This document shows, one piece after another, positions 22,441-30,825 of a stretch of DNA of 31,685 nt. A program made the position numbers and the translations under genes. Each line of letters starts with the position of its first letter. Position 1 is the stretch's first letter. Under the pieces are notes generated by a model. That model saw only the letters and a list, made by a program, of their open reading frames with translations. It searched no databases and had not been told where the DNA came from. Source of the stretch: Methylotenera_A sp031417915 (lineage in GTDB: Bacteria; Pseudomonadota; Gammaproteobacteria; Burkholderiales; Methylophilaceae); assembly GCA_031417915.1 (NCBI GenBank), contig JANOWN010000065.1:1-31685 (forward strand), given 5' to 3'.

Positions 22441-22468
22441 TTGACAAAAGTCATGATTTGATTATAAT
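22441..22468 (+). promoter_or_regulatory. strong promoter for the ahcY transcript
   Basis: Perfect sigma70 boxes TTGACA (22441-22446) and TATAAT (22463-22468) with a 16-base spacer. The transcript would start near 22475 with a small hairpin (GTAGCT...AGCTAC, about 22480-22502), then the SAH riboswitch. Such a strong promoter fits a gene controlled mainly after initiation. Confidence 0.85.
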
Positions 22469-22513
22469 GCAACTTTTCGTAGCTTAGTTAATCTCAGCTA
22501 CAAGTAGTAAATT

Positions 22514-22641
22514 AACCGAGGAACGTTGCGAAGTCATTCGATATGACTCTAGGCTCGGTTAGGGGGATTGCAAATCTCTCAAACGGCGTTCACCTATTAT
22601 TTAACCGTGCCAGACACGGGAACTGGGTGAACAAAACGCCG
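22514..22641 (+). promoter_or_regulatory. S-adenosylhomocysteine (SAH) riboswitch with expression platform
   Basis: The aptamer is 22514-22595. P1 is CCGAG (22516-22520) with CTCGG (22554-22558). GAACG (22521-22525) pairs with CGTTC (22587-22591), and GTCAT (22533-22537) with ATGAC (22543-22547). The 3' block AACGGCGTTCAC is the family hallmark. Downstream, GGTGAAC and GCCG (22626-22641) can instead pair with CGGCGTTCACC (22584-22594), enclosing the hairpin CCGTG/CACGG (22605-22619). That pairing would break the aptamer, so the two folds are exclusive. SAH binding should favour ahcY expression. The rest of 22378-22729 holds the promoter and a plain leader. Confidence 0.93.
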
Positions 22642-22729
22642 AATATGATGTTAATTTAATATCTTTCTGCTTGTTCTAAAAATTCCATTCCCTGCTGGTT
22701 ACAACTTTTCATTATTTTAGGAACATAAA

Positions 22730-24181
22730 ATGAATACTGTGACCGATACAAACACCAAAACAAACAAAATTGAAACTAAAGATTACATCGTTGCCGATAT
22801 TGGCTTAGCTGATTTTGGCCGTAAAGAAATTGCCATTGCCGAAACTGAAATGCCTGGCTTAATGATGATTCGCGAAGAGTTTGCTATTACGCAACCGTTA
22901 AAAGGTGCGCGCATTACAGGCAGCCTGCACATGACGATTCAGACCGCAGTGTTGATTGAAACGCTAAAAGACTTAGGCGCAGAAGTGCGCTGGGCGTCAT
23001 GCAATATTTATTCTACGCAAGACCACGCGGCGGCAGCCATCGCGGCTGGAGGCACACCAGTGTTTGCGATTAAAGGCGAAACACTAACTGAATATTGGGA
23101 TTACACGCACCGCATTTTTGAGTGGGCTGATGGCCAAGACGGTAAACCAACGTACACGAATATGATTTTAGACGATGGCGGCGATGCGACATTGTTGCTG
23201 CATCTTGGCACGCGTGCTGAAAAAGATTTAAGCGTGATTTCAAAACCAACTTCTGAAGAAGAAATTTGTTTATTTGATGCGATTAAAGCGAAATTAAAAA
23301 CAGACCCAACTTGGTATTCTGTGCGTTTAGCCGCCATTATTGGTGTCACGGAAGAAACTACCACCGGCGTGCATCGTTTGTATCAAATGCATAAAGAAGG
23401 CAAATTGGCTTTCCCAGCGATTAACGTCAACGATTCTGTGACGAAATCTAAATTCGATAACTTGTACGGCTGCCGTGAAAGTTTAGTAGATGCGATTAAA
23501 CGCGCAACCGATGTAATGATTGCAGGCAAAGTGGCTGTGGTAGCGGGTTATGGCGATGTGGGTAAAGGCTCAGCACAAGCGTTACGCGCGCTTTCTGCCC
23601 AAGTATGGGTAACAGAAATTGATCCAATTTGCGCGCTACAAGCAGCGATGGAAGGTTATCGTGTGGTAACGATGGATTATGCCTGCGAACATGCGGATAT
23701 TTTTGTGACCGCCACTGGCAACTACCACGTGATTACGCATGACCACATGGCAAAAATGAAAGACCAAGCCATTGTGTGCAACATCGGCCATTTTGATAAC
23801 GAAATTGACGTGGCCAGCTTAGAAAAATACGAATGGGACGAAATTAAACCGCAGGTTGATCACGTGATTTTCCCAAACGGTAAAAAGATTATTCTATTGG
23901 CAAAAGGTCGTTTGGTAAACTTGGGTTGCGGTACTGGCCATCCAAGCTATGTTATGAGCTCTAGCTTTGCTAATCAAACCATTGCGCAAATTGAGTTATT
24001 TACGCGCCAAGCTGATTACCCAGTAGGCGTTTATGTGTTGCCAAAACATTTGGATGAAAAAGTAGCGGTGTTACAATTGAAAAAATTAAACGCACAGCTT
24101 ACAAGATTATCTGAAACACAGGCCGCATATATTGGCGTATCGCAAGATGGCCCTTATAAGCCAGATACTTATCGTTATTAA
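22730..24181 (+). CDS. ahcY: adenosylhomocysteinase
   Basis: 483 residues. Hydrolyses S-adenosylhomocysteine to adenosine and homocysteine, relieving product inhibition of methyltransferases. Marks are GARITGSLHMTIQTAVLIETL, CNIYSTQDHAAAAIA, NVNDSVTKSKFDNLYGCRESL, the NAD-binding AGYGDVGKGSAQALR (about 270-284), VTEIDPICALQAAMEGY and the C-terminal DGPYKPDTYRY. AGGAAC lies before the ATG. The length fits the bacterial form with the extra insert. It sits downstream of an SAH riboswitch, which senses its own substrate. Confidence 0.98.
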   Translation: MNTVTDTNTKTNKIETKDYIVADIGLADFGRKEIAIAETEMPGLMMIREEFAITQPLKGARITGSLHMTIQTAVLIETLKDLGAEVRWASCNIYSTQDHAAAAIAAGGTPVFAIKGETLTEYWDYTHRIFEWADGQDGKPTYTNMILDDGGDATLLLHLGTRAEKDLSVISKPTSEEEICLFDAIKAKLKTDPTWYSVRLAAIIGVTEETTTGVHRLYQMHKEGKLAFPAINVNDSVTKSKFDNLYGCRESLVDAIKRATDVMIAGKVAVVAGYGDVGKGSAQALRALSAQVWVTEIDPICALQAAMEGYRVVTMDYACEHADIFVTATGNYHVITHDHMAKMKDQAIVCNIGHFDNEIDVASLEKYEWDEIKPQVDHVIFPNGKKIILLAKGRLVNLGCGTGHPSYVMSSSFANQTIAQIELFTRQADYPVGVYVLPKHLDEKVAVLQLKKLNAQLTRLSETQAAYIGVSQDGPYKPDTYRY

Positions 24182-24215
24182 TGAGTTTTTAAATTAAATC
24201 AATAGGGGAAGACAC

Positions 24216-24566
24216 ATGAAATTGCTCGCAGCTTGGATTATTAACGCGCTCGCTTTGCTAGGCGTGGCATATTTGGTGCCTGGTATTCACGTGTCTACTA
24301 TTTGGATTGCGCTAGCAGCTGCGGTGGTGATTGGTTTGGCGAATATGCTTATCAAGCCAATTTTGGTGATATTCACATTGCCAGTGACTATTTTGACACT
24401 TGGCCTGTTTATTTTTGTGATTAACGGCATTTTGTTTTGGGGCGTGGGTCATTTTCTGCAAGGCTTTGCAGTAGATACGCTGAAAGCAGGCATTATCGGC
24501 GCGTTTGCTTATAGCGTGATTTCGTGGATATTAAGCGCGATTATCATCGACAAAGATAAAAAATAA
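24216..24566 (+). CDS. small membrane protein of the phage holin 4 / YvlD-like family
   Basis: 116 residues with about four hydrophobic spans and motifs of this family (LVPGIHVSTIWIALAAAVVIGLANMLIKPIL, TLPVTILTLGLFIFVINGILFWGVG). Despite the family name there is no sign of phage origin: it sits between ahcY and metF, where the same kind of gene is found in other Betaproteobacteria. Function unknown. AGGGGAAG ahead of the ATG gives a good start. Spacing of 34 and 24 bp suggests one transcript ahcY-this gene-metF. Confidence 0.9.
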   Translation: MKLLAAWIINALALLGVAYLVPGIHVSTIWIALAAAVVIGLANMLIKPILVIFTLPVTILTLGLFIFVINGILFWGVGHFLQGFAVDTLKAGIIGAFAYSVISWILSAIIIDKDKK

Positions 24567-24590
24567 AGTTTAAGTATAAAAGATAAAAAC

Positions 24591-25436
24591 GTGAAAAAAG
24601 ACATTCCAATAAGCTTTGAGTTTTTCCCGCCAAAAACGGCGGATGGCATTGCCAATCTGCGCGAAACGCGGGTGCAATTGGCAAAATTTAAGCCTGAGTT
24701 TTTCTCGGTAACCTTCGGCGCTGGCGGCTCCACGACGGATCGCACCAAAGAAACCGTATTCGAAATGCAAGCGGAAGGCCATCAAGCGGCACCACATATT
24801 TCGTGTATTTCTTCCAGTAAAGAAGAGATTCGCGAGCTGCTGACGGCTTATAAGGCACACGGTATCAAGCGTTTGGTGACTCTGCGTGGCGACGTGCCCT
24901 CGGGCGAGGTGAGTGCGGGTGATTTTAAATACGCGAACGAGTTGGTGACGTTTATACGCCAAGAAACGGGTGACTGGTTTCATTTGGAAGTCGCGGCTTA
25001 CCCAGAGTTTCACCCAGAGGCGATTTCTGCCGCCAAAGACATGGCGAATTTTAAGCGCAAGGTAGAATCGGGCGCTAATTCTGCCATCACGCAATATTTT
25101 TACAATGCGGACGCATATTTTAAGTTTGTTGATAGCTGTGTGGCCGATGGCATCACCGTGCCGATTGTGCCTGGTATTATGCCGATTTATAACTTTACGC
25201 AACTGGCACGATTTTCAGGCATTTGTGGCGCGGAAATTCCGCGTTGGTTGAGCTTGCGCCTAGAGGCTTATGCGGATGATATGCCCTCGCTACGCGCGCT
25301 GGGTGTAGATGTGGTGAGTGAACTTTGTGAGCGCTTACTAAATTGGGGCGCGCCCAGCTTGCATTTTTACACGCTAAACCAAGCGGGCGTCATTACCAAT
25401 ATTATCAACAATATTGGCGTAGAAACTAAAGTTTAG
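24591..25436 (+). CDS. metF: methylenetetrahydrofolate reductase
   Basis: 281 residues. Reduces 5,10-methylene-THF to 5-methyl-THF, the methyl donor for methionine synthase, with FAD. Marks are SFEFFPPKTADG (catalytic Glu), SVTFGAGGSTTDRTKETV, PHISCISSSKEEI, RLVTLRGDVPSG, EVAAYPEFHPEA and AITQYFYNADAYFKFVD. It starts at GTG (24591); no ATG nearby fits the family start. Downstream of the SAH riboswitch transcript, it would connect SAH level with methyl-group supply. Convergent with smg across 12 bp. Confidence 0.96.
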   Translation: MKKDIPISFEFFPPKTADGIANLRETRVQLAKFKPEFFSVTFGAGGSTTDRTKETVFEMQAEGHQAAPHISCISSSKEEIRELLTAYKAHGIKRLVTLRGDVPSGEVSAGDFKYANELVTFIRQETGDWFHLEVAAYPEFHPEAISAAKDMANFKRKVESGANSAITQYFYNADAYFKFVDSCVADGITVPIVPGIMPIYNFTQLARFSGICGAEIPRWLSLRLEAYADDMPSLRALGVDVVSELCERLLNWGAPSLHFYTLNQAGVITNIINNIGVETKV

Positions 25437-25448
25437 TGCAGGGCTAAG

Positions 25449-25907
25449 TTAATGTAAGGTCAGCCCGCGCGGGTTAAATAGCGCGTCTTCTACAAACAAA
25501 TAATCTTTTTCCCGGCCTTCGTTCCACAAGGCTATCATGGTAATCCAGCGCATTTCTTCGATTTTAATTTGCTCTTGCTTAAGCGCCATGGCGCGGTCAA
25601 TAATTAAGTCGCGTTCAACATCATTAATGATATTGGCTTGTTGTAGAAATATAATAAAACTGATACTTTCAGTGTTGATTTTTTTAAGCTCGGCAGCAGT
25701 AAACATGCGCATGCCAGTGTGTTTGTGCGAGTAAATCGCAGCCGGCTCTGTCAGCATAGATTTCATTTCGTGAAACCAATCTACTGCACCCACAATGTCA
25801 GATTGTTCAAAACCAGCGGCAGAAAGCTCTTGCGCCATGACTTCATTATCAGGCAAAGCATGATGCGCAATGTAATTTTCAAACATGAACACTAGCACTT
25901 CAAACAT
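25449..25907 (-). CDS. smg: Smg family protein (DUF494)
   Basis: 152 residues of the Smg/DUF494 family, whose role is unknown but which is regularly next to dprA. It opens MFEVLVFMFENYIAHHALPDNEVMAQELSAAGF, then DIVGAVDWFHEMK, MRMFTAAELKKINTESISFIIFLQQANIINDVERDLIIDRAMAL and EEMRWITMIALWN. The peptide LQQANIIND overlaps a weak match to the dispersed repeat. It lies 39 bp after dprA on the same strand, probably in one transcript with the LysM gene and dprA. Confidence 0.92.
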   Translation of the reverse strand: MFEVLVFMFENYIAHHALPDNEVMAQELSAAGFEQSDIVGAVDWFHEMKSMLTEPAAIYSHKHTGMRMFTAAELKKINTESISFIIFLQQANIINDVERDLIIDRAMALKQEQIKIEEMRWITMIALWNEGREKDYLFVEDALFNPRGLTLH

Positions 25908-25946
25908 TGTCGTTTCCCCTCAAATGAATACCTGTTTACTTAGTTT

Positions 25947-27095
25947 TTATGCAAGGCGTTGGTATTTTCCGCCCGCTAATGTTGTAATTTTGTTTTCTAA
26001 TTCCAGCACCATCAGCATGGATGAAAGTGCCTCAGTAGTCAACTTAGAAAGTGTGCGTAAAGTTTCAAAGTTGATGGGGTCGAACCCCATGTAAGCCAAT
26101 ACCATACTAGGCTCTGAGTGAGTTACATCTTCAGAGTTCAAATTCTCCATTAGCCCGTATGGGCTATCATTTGATAATATATTTTTTAGTTCTTCTAATA
26201 TATCTTGTGTCGTTTCAACCAATTTGGCACCTTGCTTAATCAGTTGATGGCAACCTTTGGTCACCGGCGAGTGAATTGAGCCTGGAATCGCAAATACTTC
26301 GCGGCCTTGCTCGGTGGCTAAACGCGCGGTAATAAGCGAGCCGCTATCGATATTTGCTTCTACCACCAGGCAACCTAGGCTTAAGCCACTAATGACTCGG
26401 TTACGGCGCGGAAAATTTTGCGCTTTGGAAGGCGTGCCAAGCGGGAACTCGGAAATGATTAAGCCGCGTTCAGCAATTTTATGCGCTAAATCGCGATGGC
26501 GTGCTGGGTAAACAATGTCTAAGCCAGTGCCAACCACGGCAATTGTAGCGCCGTTGGCTTTTAGGGCGCCGCGATGGGCTGCGCCATCAATGCCTAGCGC
26601 CATGCCGCTCACCACACACAAGCCTTGTTCACATAGGCTTTGGGCGAAATCTTCTGCATTTTTTTCGCCTTGCGGCGTCGCGCTGCGGCTACCTACCATA
26701 GCGATAGAAGGGTGATTGAGCCAATACAAATTGCCGATGGCATACAGCACCGCAGGCGGATTGCTAATTTCTAGGAGTTGTTTCGGGTAGGTGCTATCAG
26801 CAAATGTAACAATATGCGCGTTGTCTTTTTCTAGCCATTTTAAGGTAGGTGCAATTGCATCAGCATCCACACCTTTGTTGATCTTTTGCGCGATTTCATT
26901 ATCGACAGTTTCGCGCAATTGGCTAATACTGGCGCTAAAAATGGCCTCGGGGGAACCAAATTTTGCTAATAAATGGCAAATGCCAGCATTGCCTAAACCG
27001 GGTATTTGGTTAAGACTAAGCCAAAGCCTTAAATCGTACAGAGCTAAATCGTTCAGTGCTGCTTTAGAGTTTTGGCTATCCTCAATAGACGCCAT
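25947..27095 (-). CDS. dprA: DNA processing protein DprA
   Basis: 382 residues. DprA binds incoming single-stranded DNA and loads RecA in natural transformation. An N-terminal SAM-like region is followed by the Rossmann-fold core: SIAMVGSRSATPQGEKNAEDFA, GLCVVSGMALGIDGAAHRGAL, TIAVVGTGLDIVYPARH, IISEFPLGTPSKAQNFPRRNRVISGLS, SGSLITARLATEQGREVFAIPG. A C-terminal winged-helix domain closes it (TLSKLTTEALSSMLMVLELENKITTLAGGKYQ). It starts two bases after the LysM gene stop. Alone it does not prove competence, since non-competent bacteria keep it too. Confidence 0.96.
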   Translation of the reverse strand: MASIEDSQNSKAALNDLALYDLRLWLSLNQIPGLGNAGICHLLAKFGSPEAIFSASISQLRETVDNEIAQKINKGVDADAIAPTLKWLEKDNAHIVTFADSTYPKQLLEISNPPAVLYAIGNLYWLNHPSIAMVGSRSATPQGEKNAEDFAQSLCEQGLCVVSGMALGIDGAAHRGALKANGATIAVVGTGLDIVYPARHRDLAHKIAERGLIISEFPLGTPSKAQNFPRRNRVISGLSLGCLVVEANIDSGSLITARLATEQGREVFAIPGSIHSPVTKGCHQLIKQGAKLVETTQDILEELKNILSNDSPYGLMENLNSEDVTHSEPSMVLAYMGFDPINFETLRTLSKLTTEALSSMLMVLELENKITTLAGGKYQRLA

Positions 27096-27097
27096 TA

Positions 27098-28252
27098 TTA
27101 GGGCGTTTGCACCGCATCAAGCGTATAAATGGAATCTGTTGAATTCATGATTAATCCGTAGGAAACGCGATCGAAAGTTCTAAAAACCATCAGCAAACCT
27201 ACGCGCTCATCAGGCAACTTAACTTGACCAGGTTCCAGTTTCACTTGCGTTTGTACTGGCTCTTTTTCAAAGTTAACAATTTTTTTGCCGTCAGGGCCAG
27301 TTTTAACATCAAAATTAAGTTCTTTTAATTTTTTCTCTTCAGGTGTTACTTGGTTTGTTTTTGGGTCTTTGTATTCTGGATCTTTAATCACTTTGCCATA
27401 ACGGTTAATTGCTAATACATGGCCTTCTTCTAAGCCATCTCTTTTGCCGCGGTTGATGGAAACCACTGTATTTGGCCCACCCTCTGCTACGCCGCCATAA
27501 ATGCGCATAATACGGCCATTTATTTGGGCTTCTGGCGCATGTGGCACAAAACTGCTCTTAAATTCATCAGGCGAAACTACTAAGCGGTCTTTGGCAAAAA
27601 TCTCTTCTTTCGCGCGCACAATATCGCCTGTTGCTGGCGCGCCATAACGTGCAATATCAGCATCACCTAAATAAATCGCTTCTGTGCCCAGCGCTTCTTT
27701 GGTATCGGGGTCAGTTAATTGTTCACCTGGACGATAAATATTCCAGTGCAAGCCTTCGCCTTCTTTAATATCATTGATATAGACGCGGGTGCCAGGGCTT
27801 AAAATCACACGGTTATCTTGCCCAGAAATAATACGCGGCGCGCTATCTAACTTGCCGTTTTCGATGAGTAATGGTTGGCTTAAAAATGGCGTAATTACAC
27901 TAGGCGAGATAGTATAAATGGCTTCTTTATCAAGTGGCTCAATTCTAACGCCAGGCTCAAGCGTAATTGTTTCGTGCAGCAAGCGTAATTGGGGGCTGCC
28001 ACCGCTAGTGTCCAGCGCCACGACATCGCCTGGGTAAATGAGGTGAGGATTCTTAATTTGCTCACGGTTCATTTTCCACACTTTTGGCCATTGCCATGGG
28101 TCTTTTAAAAATTTGCCTGAAATGCCCCATAGCGTATCGCCCTTGACTACTGTATAGCGATCAGGATGATTTTTTTGCAGTTGAATTTCATCTGCGTTTA
28201 TGTTGAAGCTTAAGCAAGCAAGTGCTACCAGCGTTATAATATGTTTATTCAT
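27098..28252 (-). CDS. exported LysM-domain protein
   Basis: 384 residues. A signal peptide (MNKHIITLVALACLSFNINA) is followed by one LysM domain (about 34-82: YTVVKGDTLWGISGKFLKDPW, then NPHLIYPGDVVAL), then a long periplasmic region with SAF/OB-like strands (GTRVYINDI, IYLGDADIARYG, MRIYGGVAEGGPNTVVSINRG, LAINRYGKVI). I chose the ATG at 28252 because GAGGT precedes it and a proper signal peptide begins there; 26 more upstream codons are open but give no signal peptide. This gene type regularly precedes dprA in Betaproteobacteria. It probably binds peptidoglycan; further role unknown. Confidence 0.9.
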   Translation of the reverse strand: MNKHIITLVALACLSFNINADEIQLQKNHPDRYTVVKGDTLWGISGKFLKDPWQWPKVWKMNREQIKNPHLIYPGDVVALDTSGGSPQLRLLHETITLEPGVRIEPLDKEAIYTISPSVITPFLSQPLLIENGKLDSAPRIISGQDNRVILSPGTRVYINDIKEGEGLHWNIYRPGEQLTDPDTKEALGTEAIYLGDADIARYGAPATGDIVRAKEEIFAKDRLVVSPDEFKSSFVPHAPEAQINGRIMRIYGGVAEGGPNTVVSINRGKRDGLEEGHVLAINRYGKVIKDPEYKDPKTNQVTPEEKKLKELNFDVKTGPDGKKIVNFEKEPVQTQVKLEPGQVKLPDERVGLLMVFRTFDRVSYGLIMNSTDSIYTLDAVQTP

Positions 28253-28414
28253 GCGTTGACCTCGGTCAAAATAGCGGCTAAATAGTGGAATACATCCGCG
28301 AAACAGCATTAAATTTATCACGTAATCCATTCAACAATCAAGCTTTTTTGTGTAAACAGAACTTTTTATTATATGGATTGTTAATATAAGACAACACTTT
28401 TATAAAGACATAGC

Positions 28415-28915
28415 ATGGCGATACTCACAATACTTAATTATCCTGACCCGCGATTGCACACGGTGGCTAAGCCTGTGCAAAAGGTAAACATGGAAATTCA
28501 GCGCCTGGTGGGCGACATGGCAGAAACCATGTATGCCGCGCCAGGCATAGGTTTGGCGGCTACACAGGTCAATCAGCATATTCAATTAATTTTAGTAGAT
28601 ACCAGTAAAGAGCAAAATGATTTACAGGTATTCATTAACCCAAAAATTGTGGCTAAAAGCGGTGAGCAAGATTATGAAGAAGGTTGCTTATCGGTGCCAG
28701 GTATTTATGAAAACGTGACGCGCGCCGAAAAAATTACCGTTGAAGCGCTTGATGCGAAAGGAAAAAAATTCAAATTAAACGCCGATGGCCTGCTGGCGGT
28801 GTGTATTCAGCACGAAATGGATCATTTGTTGGGTAAAGTATTTGTGGAATATTTATCACCACTTAAACGCAATCGCATCAAAAATAAAATGGTTAAACTA
28901 AGCCGTGGAAAGTAG
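28415..28915 (+). CDS. def: peptide deformylase
   Basis: 166 residues. Removes the formyl group from the N-terminal methionine of nascent proteins. All three family motifs are present: GIGLAATQVN (45-54), EEGCLSVPG with metal ligand C91, and QHEMDHLLG with H133, E134 and H137. First of def-fmt, divergent from the LysM-dprA-smg run. fmt starts six bases after its stop. Confidence 0.97.
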   Translation: MAILTILNYPDPRLHTVAKPVQKVNMEIQRLVGDMAETMYAAPGIGLAATQVNQHIQLILVDTSKEQNDLQVFINPKIVAKSGEQDYEEGCLSVPGIYENVTRAEKITVEALDAKGKKFKLNADGLLAVCIQHEMDHLLGKVFVEYLSPLKRNRIKNKMVKLSRGK

Positions 28916-28921
28916 TTTTTA

Positions 28922-29881
28922 GTGAAAATTATATTCGCAGGCACCCCAGACTTTGCAGTACCTGCCCTGCAAGCCTTATTGGGTGAGGGCTCTGGGGCAG
29001 ATAAATTCGAAATTTGCATGGTGCTTACGCAGCCAAATCGCCCCGCAGGTCGCGGTATGCAGCTTAAAGCCAGCCCAGTGAAACAACTTGCTTTGCAGCA
29101 TAATCTCAATGTATTTCAACCCGAAAGTTTAAAGCCAGCAGACGTTCAAGCGCAAATTGCCGCGATGCGAGCCGACGTGATGATAGTCGCGGCTTACGGC
29201 TTGATTATTCCCACAACAGTTTTAAATATGTATCAAAAAGGCTGTTACAACATTCATGCAAGCCTGCTCCCACGCTGGCGCGGCGCGGCGCCGATTCATC
29301 GCGCACTGTTGGCGGGCGATACCGAGACTGGCGTGACGATAATGGAAGTCGTGCCAAAATTAGACGCGGGCAATATAATTAGCAAAGCTGTAGTGGAAAT
29401 TACAGAAGCTGACACCACGCAAACTTTGCACGATAAATTGGCTAAAATTGGCGCAGATTTAATGGTACAAGCGATGCGCGATTTGCAAAAAAATGGCGCG
29501 TTGCCTAGCGTTGTGCAAGATGAAAGTTTAGTCACATACGCGCACAAGCTTGAAAAAAGTGAATCTGCGATTGATTGGAAAAAATCTGCGTCTGAAATCT
29601 CGCGCCAAATTCGCGCGTTCAATCCTTTCCCTGTCGCTACAGCGCAGTTTCGCGGCGAGACTTGTCGCATTTGGTTTGCAAACGCTTTAAACATAAAAAC
29701 ACATCAAAAAAATGGCGAAATAATCGGCTTGGGAGCCAATATCCATGCGGTCTGTGGCGATGGTGTTTTAGAGTGTGATGTAATAGAAATAGTCGAACTG
29801 CAAATGCCAGGCGGCAAGCGCCAAACTGCGCAGCAATTTGTGCAAGGTCAGCACGTAAAATTGGGTGAATTTTTTAGTTAA
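28922..29881 (+). CDS. fmt: methionyl-tRNA formyltransferase
   Basis: 319 residues. Formylates initiator Met-tRNA with 10-formyl-THF. Marks are KIIFAGTPDFAVPAL at the start, NRPAGRGMQLKASPVK, and the catalytic NIHASLLPRWRGAAPIHRAL (N110, H112), with the C-terminal tRNA-binding domain from about residue 205. It starts at GTG. In the C-terminal domain LGANIHAVCGDG (about 270-281) is encoded by a copy of the dispersed repeat, at a place where E. coli Fmt has a different sequence ahead of the conserved GDG. Follows def closely, one transcript. Confidence 0.97.
   Translation: MKIIFAGTPDFAVPALQALLGEGSGADKFEICMVLTQPNRPAGRGMQLKASPVKQLALQHNLNVFQPESLKPADVQAQIAAMRADVMIVAAYGLIIPTTVLNMYQKGCYNIHASLLPRWRGAAPIHRALLAGDTETGVTIMEVVPKLDAGNIISKAVVEITEADTTQTLHDKLAKIGADLMVQAMRDLQKNGALPSVVQDESLVTYAHKLEKSESAIDWKKSASEISRQIRAFNPFPVATAQFRGETCRIWFANALNIKTHQKNGEIIGLGANIHAVCGDGVLECDVIEIVELQMPGGKRQTAQQFVQGQHVKLGEFFS
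29727..29754 (+). repeat. dispersed 26-bp repeat, copy 8, inside fmt
   Basis: GCTTGGGAGCC, AATATCCATG, CGGTCTG. The run AGCCAATATCCATGCGG is identical to the consensus; the 5' end differs by two or three bases. Read in frame as LGANIHAV. Confidence 0.65.
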
Positions 29882-29961
29882 TTAACAGACTAATACTTGA
29901 ATTTTTAAGCAATTCACCGCATATTATTCAAACGCCCTTCTTCCCTTTTTAGGAGATAAAA

Positions 29962-30822
29962 ATGTTTGGAAACTGGATTAAAACTTTCGTACTGATGGCA
30001 GGCATTACCGCCTTATTTGGCGCGGTGGGTGGCGCAATGGGTGGCGCAACTGGCATGATCATGGCGCTATGTTTGGCGGGCGCGATGAATTTTTATGCCT
30101 ATTGGTTTAGCGATAAAGCCGTGCTAAAAATGTATGGCGCAGTGCAAGTTAACCCAGAAAATAATTATGGCGATGGCCAATTTCGCAATTACTACACCAT
30201 GGTGAAAGAGCTGGCGGAAAACGCCGAGCTTCCCATGCCAAAAGTGTATGTGATTAACGAAAACCAGCCCAACGCTTTTGCCACAGGCCGCAACCCTGAA
30301 AACGCCGCAGTGGCTGCCACCGTGGGCATTATGCAAATTTTAAGCGATCGCGAATTGCGTGGCGTCATGGCGCACGAGTTGGCGCATGTTAAACACAGAG
30401 ACACTTTAATTTCTACCATATCTGCCACTATGGCGGGTGCTATTGGTTCTATCGCGCAGTTTGGCATGATGTTTGGTGGCGGACGCGACCGCCCCAACCC
30501 GATTATCGGCATACTGATGATGTTTTTGGCACCTATGGCGGCAGGGCTAATTCAAATGGCCATTTCGCGCAGTCGCGAATACGAGGCTGATAGAATGGGC
30601 GCACAGATTAGCAAAGACCCAAAATCGTTAGCCAGTGCGTTAGAGAAAATTCATAATTACGCCAAACAAATTCCTAACCAAACGGCAGAAGCGCACCCAG
30701 AGACTGGGCAGATGATGATTATCAATCCTTTGGCAGGCGTGTCGTTTGATAGCTTGTTTAGTACGCATCCAAAGACAGAGGAGAGGGTGAGAAGGTTGAT
30801 GGCAATGGCGAGTAGTTACTAG
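29962..30822 (+). CDS. htpX: protease HtpX
   Basis: 286 residues. Inner-membrane zinc metalloprotease for membrane-protein quality control. Two N-terminal membrane spans (about 8-48), NQPNAFATGRNPENAAVAATVGI, the zinc motif HELAH (H138, E139, H142), two further hydrophobic stretches, and SREYEADRMGA with the third zinc ligand. The C-terminal SFDSLFSTHPKTEERVRRL is typical. AGGAG lies eight bases before the ATG. Follows def-fmt as in other Betaproteobacteria, where rsmB usually comes next; here another gene intervenes. Confidence 0.96.
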   Translation: MFGNWIKTFVLMAGITALFGAVGGAMGGATGMIMALCLAGAMNFYAYWFSDKAVLKMYGAVQVNPENNYGDGQFRNYYTMVKELAENAELPMPKVYVINENQPNAFATGRNPENAAVAATVGIMQILSDRELRGVMAHELAHVKHRDTLISTISATMAGAIGSIAQFGMMFGGGRDRPNPIIGILMMFLAPMAAGLIQMAISRSREYEADRMGAQISKDPKSLASALEKIHNYAKQIPNQTAEAHPETGQMMIINPLAGVSFDSLFSTHPKTEERVRRLMAMASSY

Positions 30823-30825
30823 GGC

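Noticed and set aside
22796..22806. GATATTGGCTT in ahcY as another copy of the dispersed repeat
   Set aside because: Only eleven bases match, and they encode the ordinary DIGL segment of AhcY; chance similarity is likely.
24216..24566. Holin-like gene as a sign of a prophage
   Set aside because: The family name is historical; the gene lies within a conserved methyl-cycle operon and no phage genes are nearby.
25629..25642. ACAAGCCAATATC (minus strand) in smg as a repeat copy
   Set aside because: It matches the middle of the core and gives LQQANI, so it may be a decayed copy, but both flanks differ; too weak to count.
28256..28269. TTGACC tc GGTCAA palindrome ahead of the LysM gene
   Set aside because: Could be an operator, but it overlaps the ribosome-binding site of that gene and no second copy or known regulator supports it.
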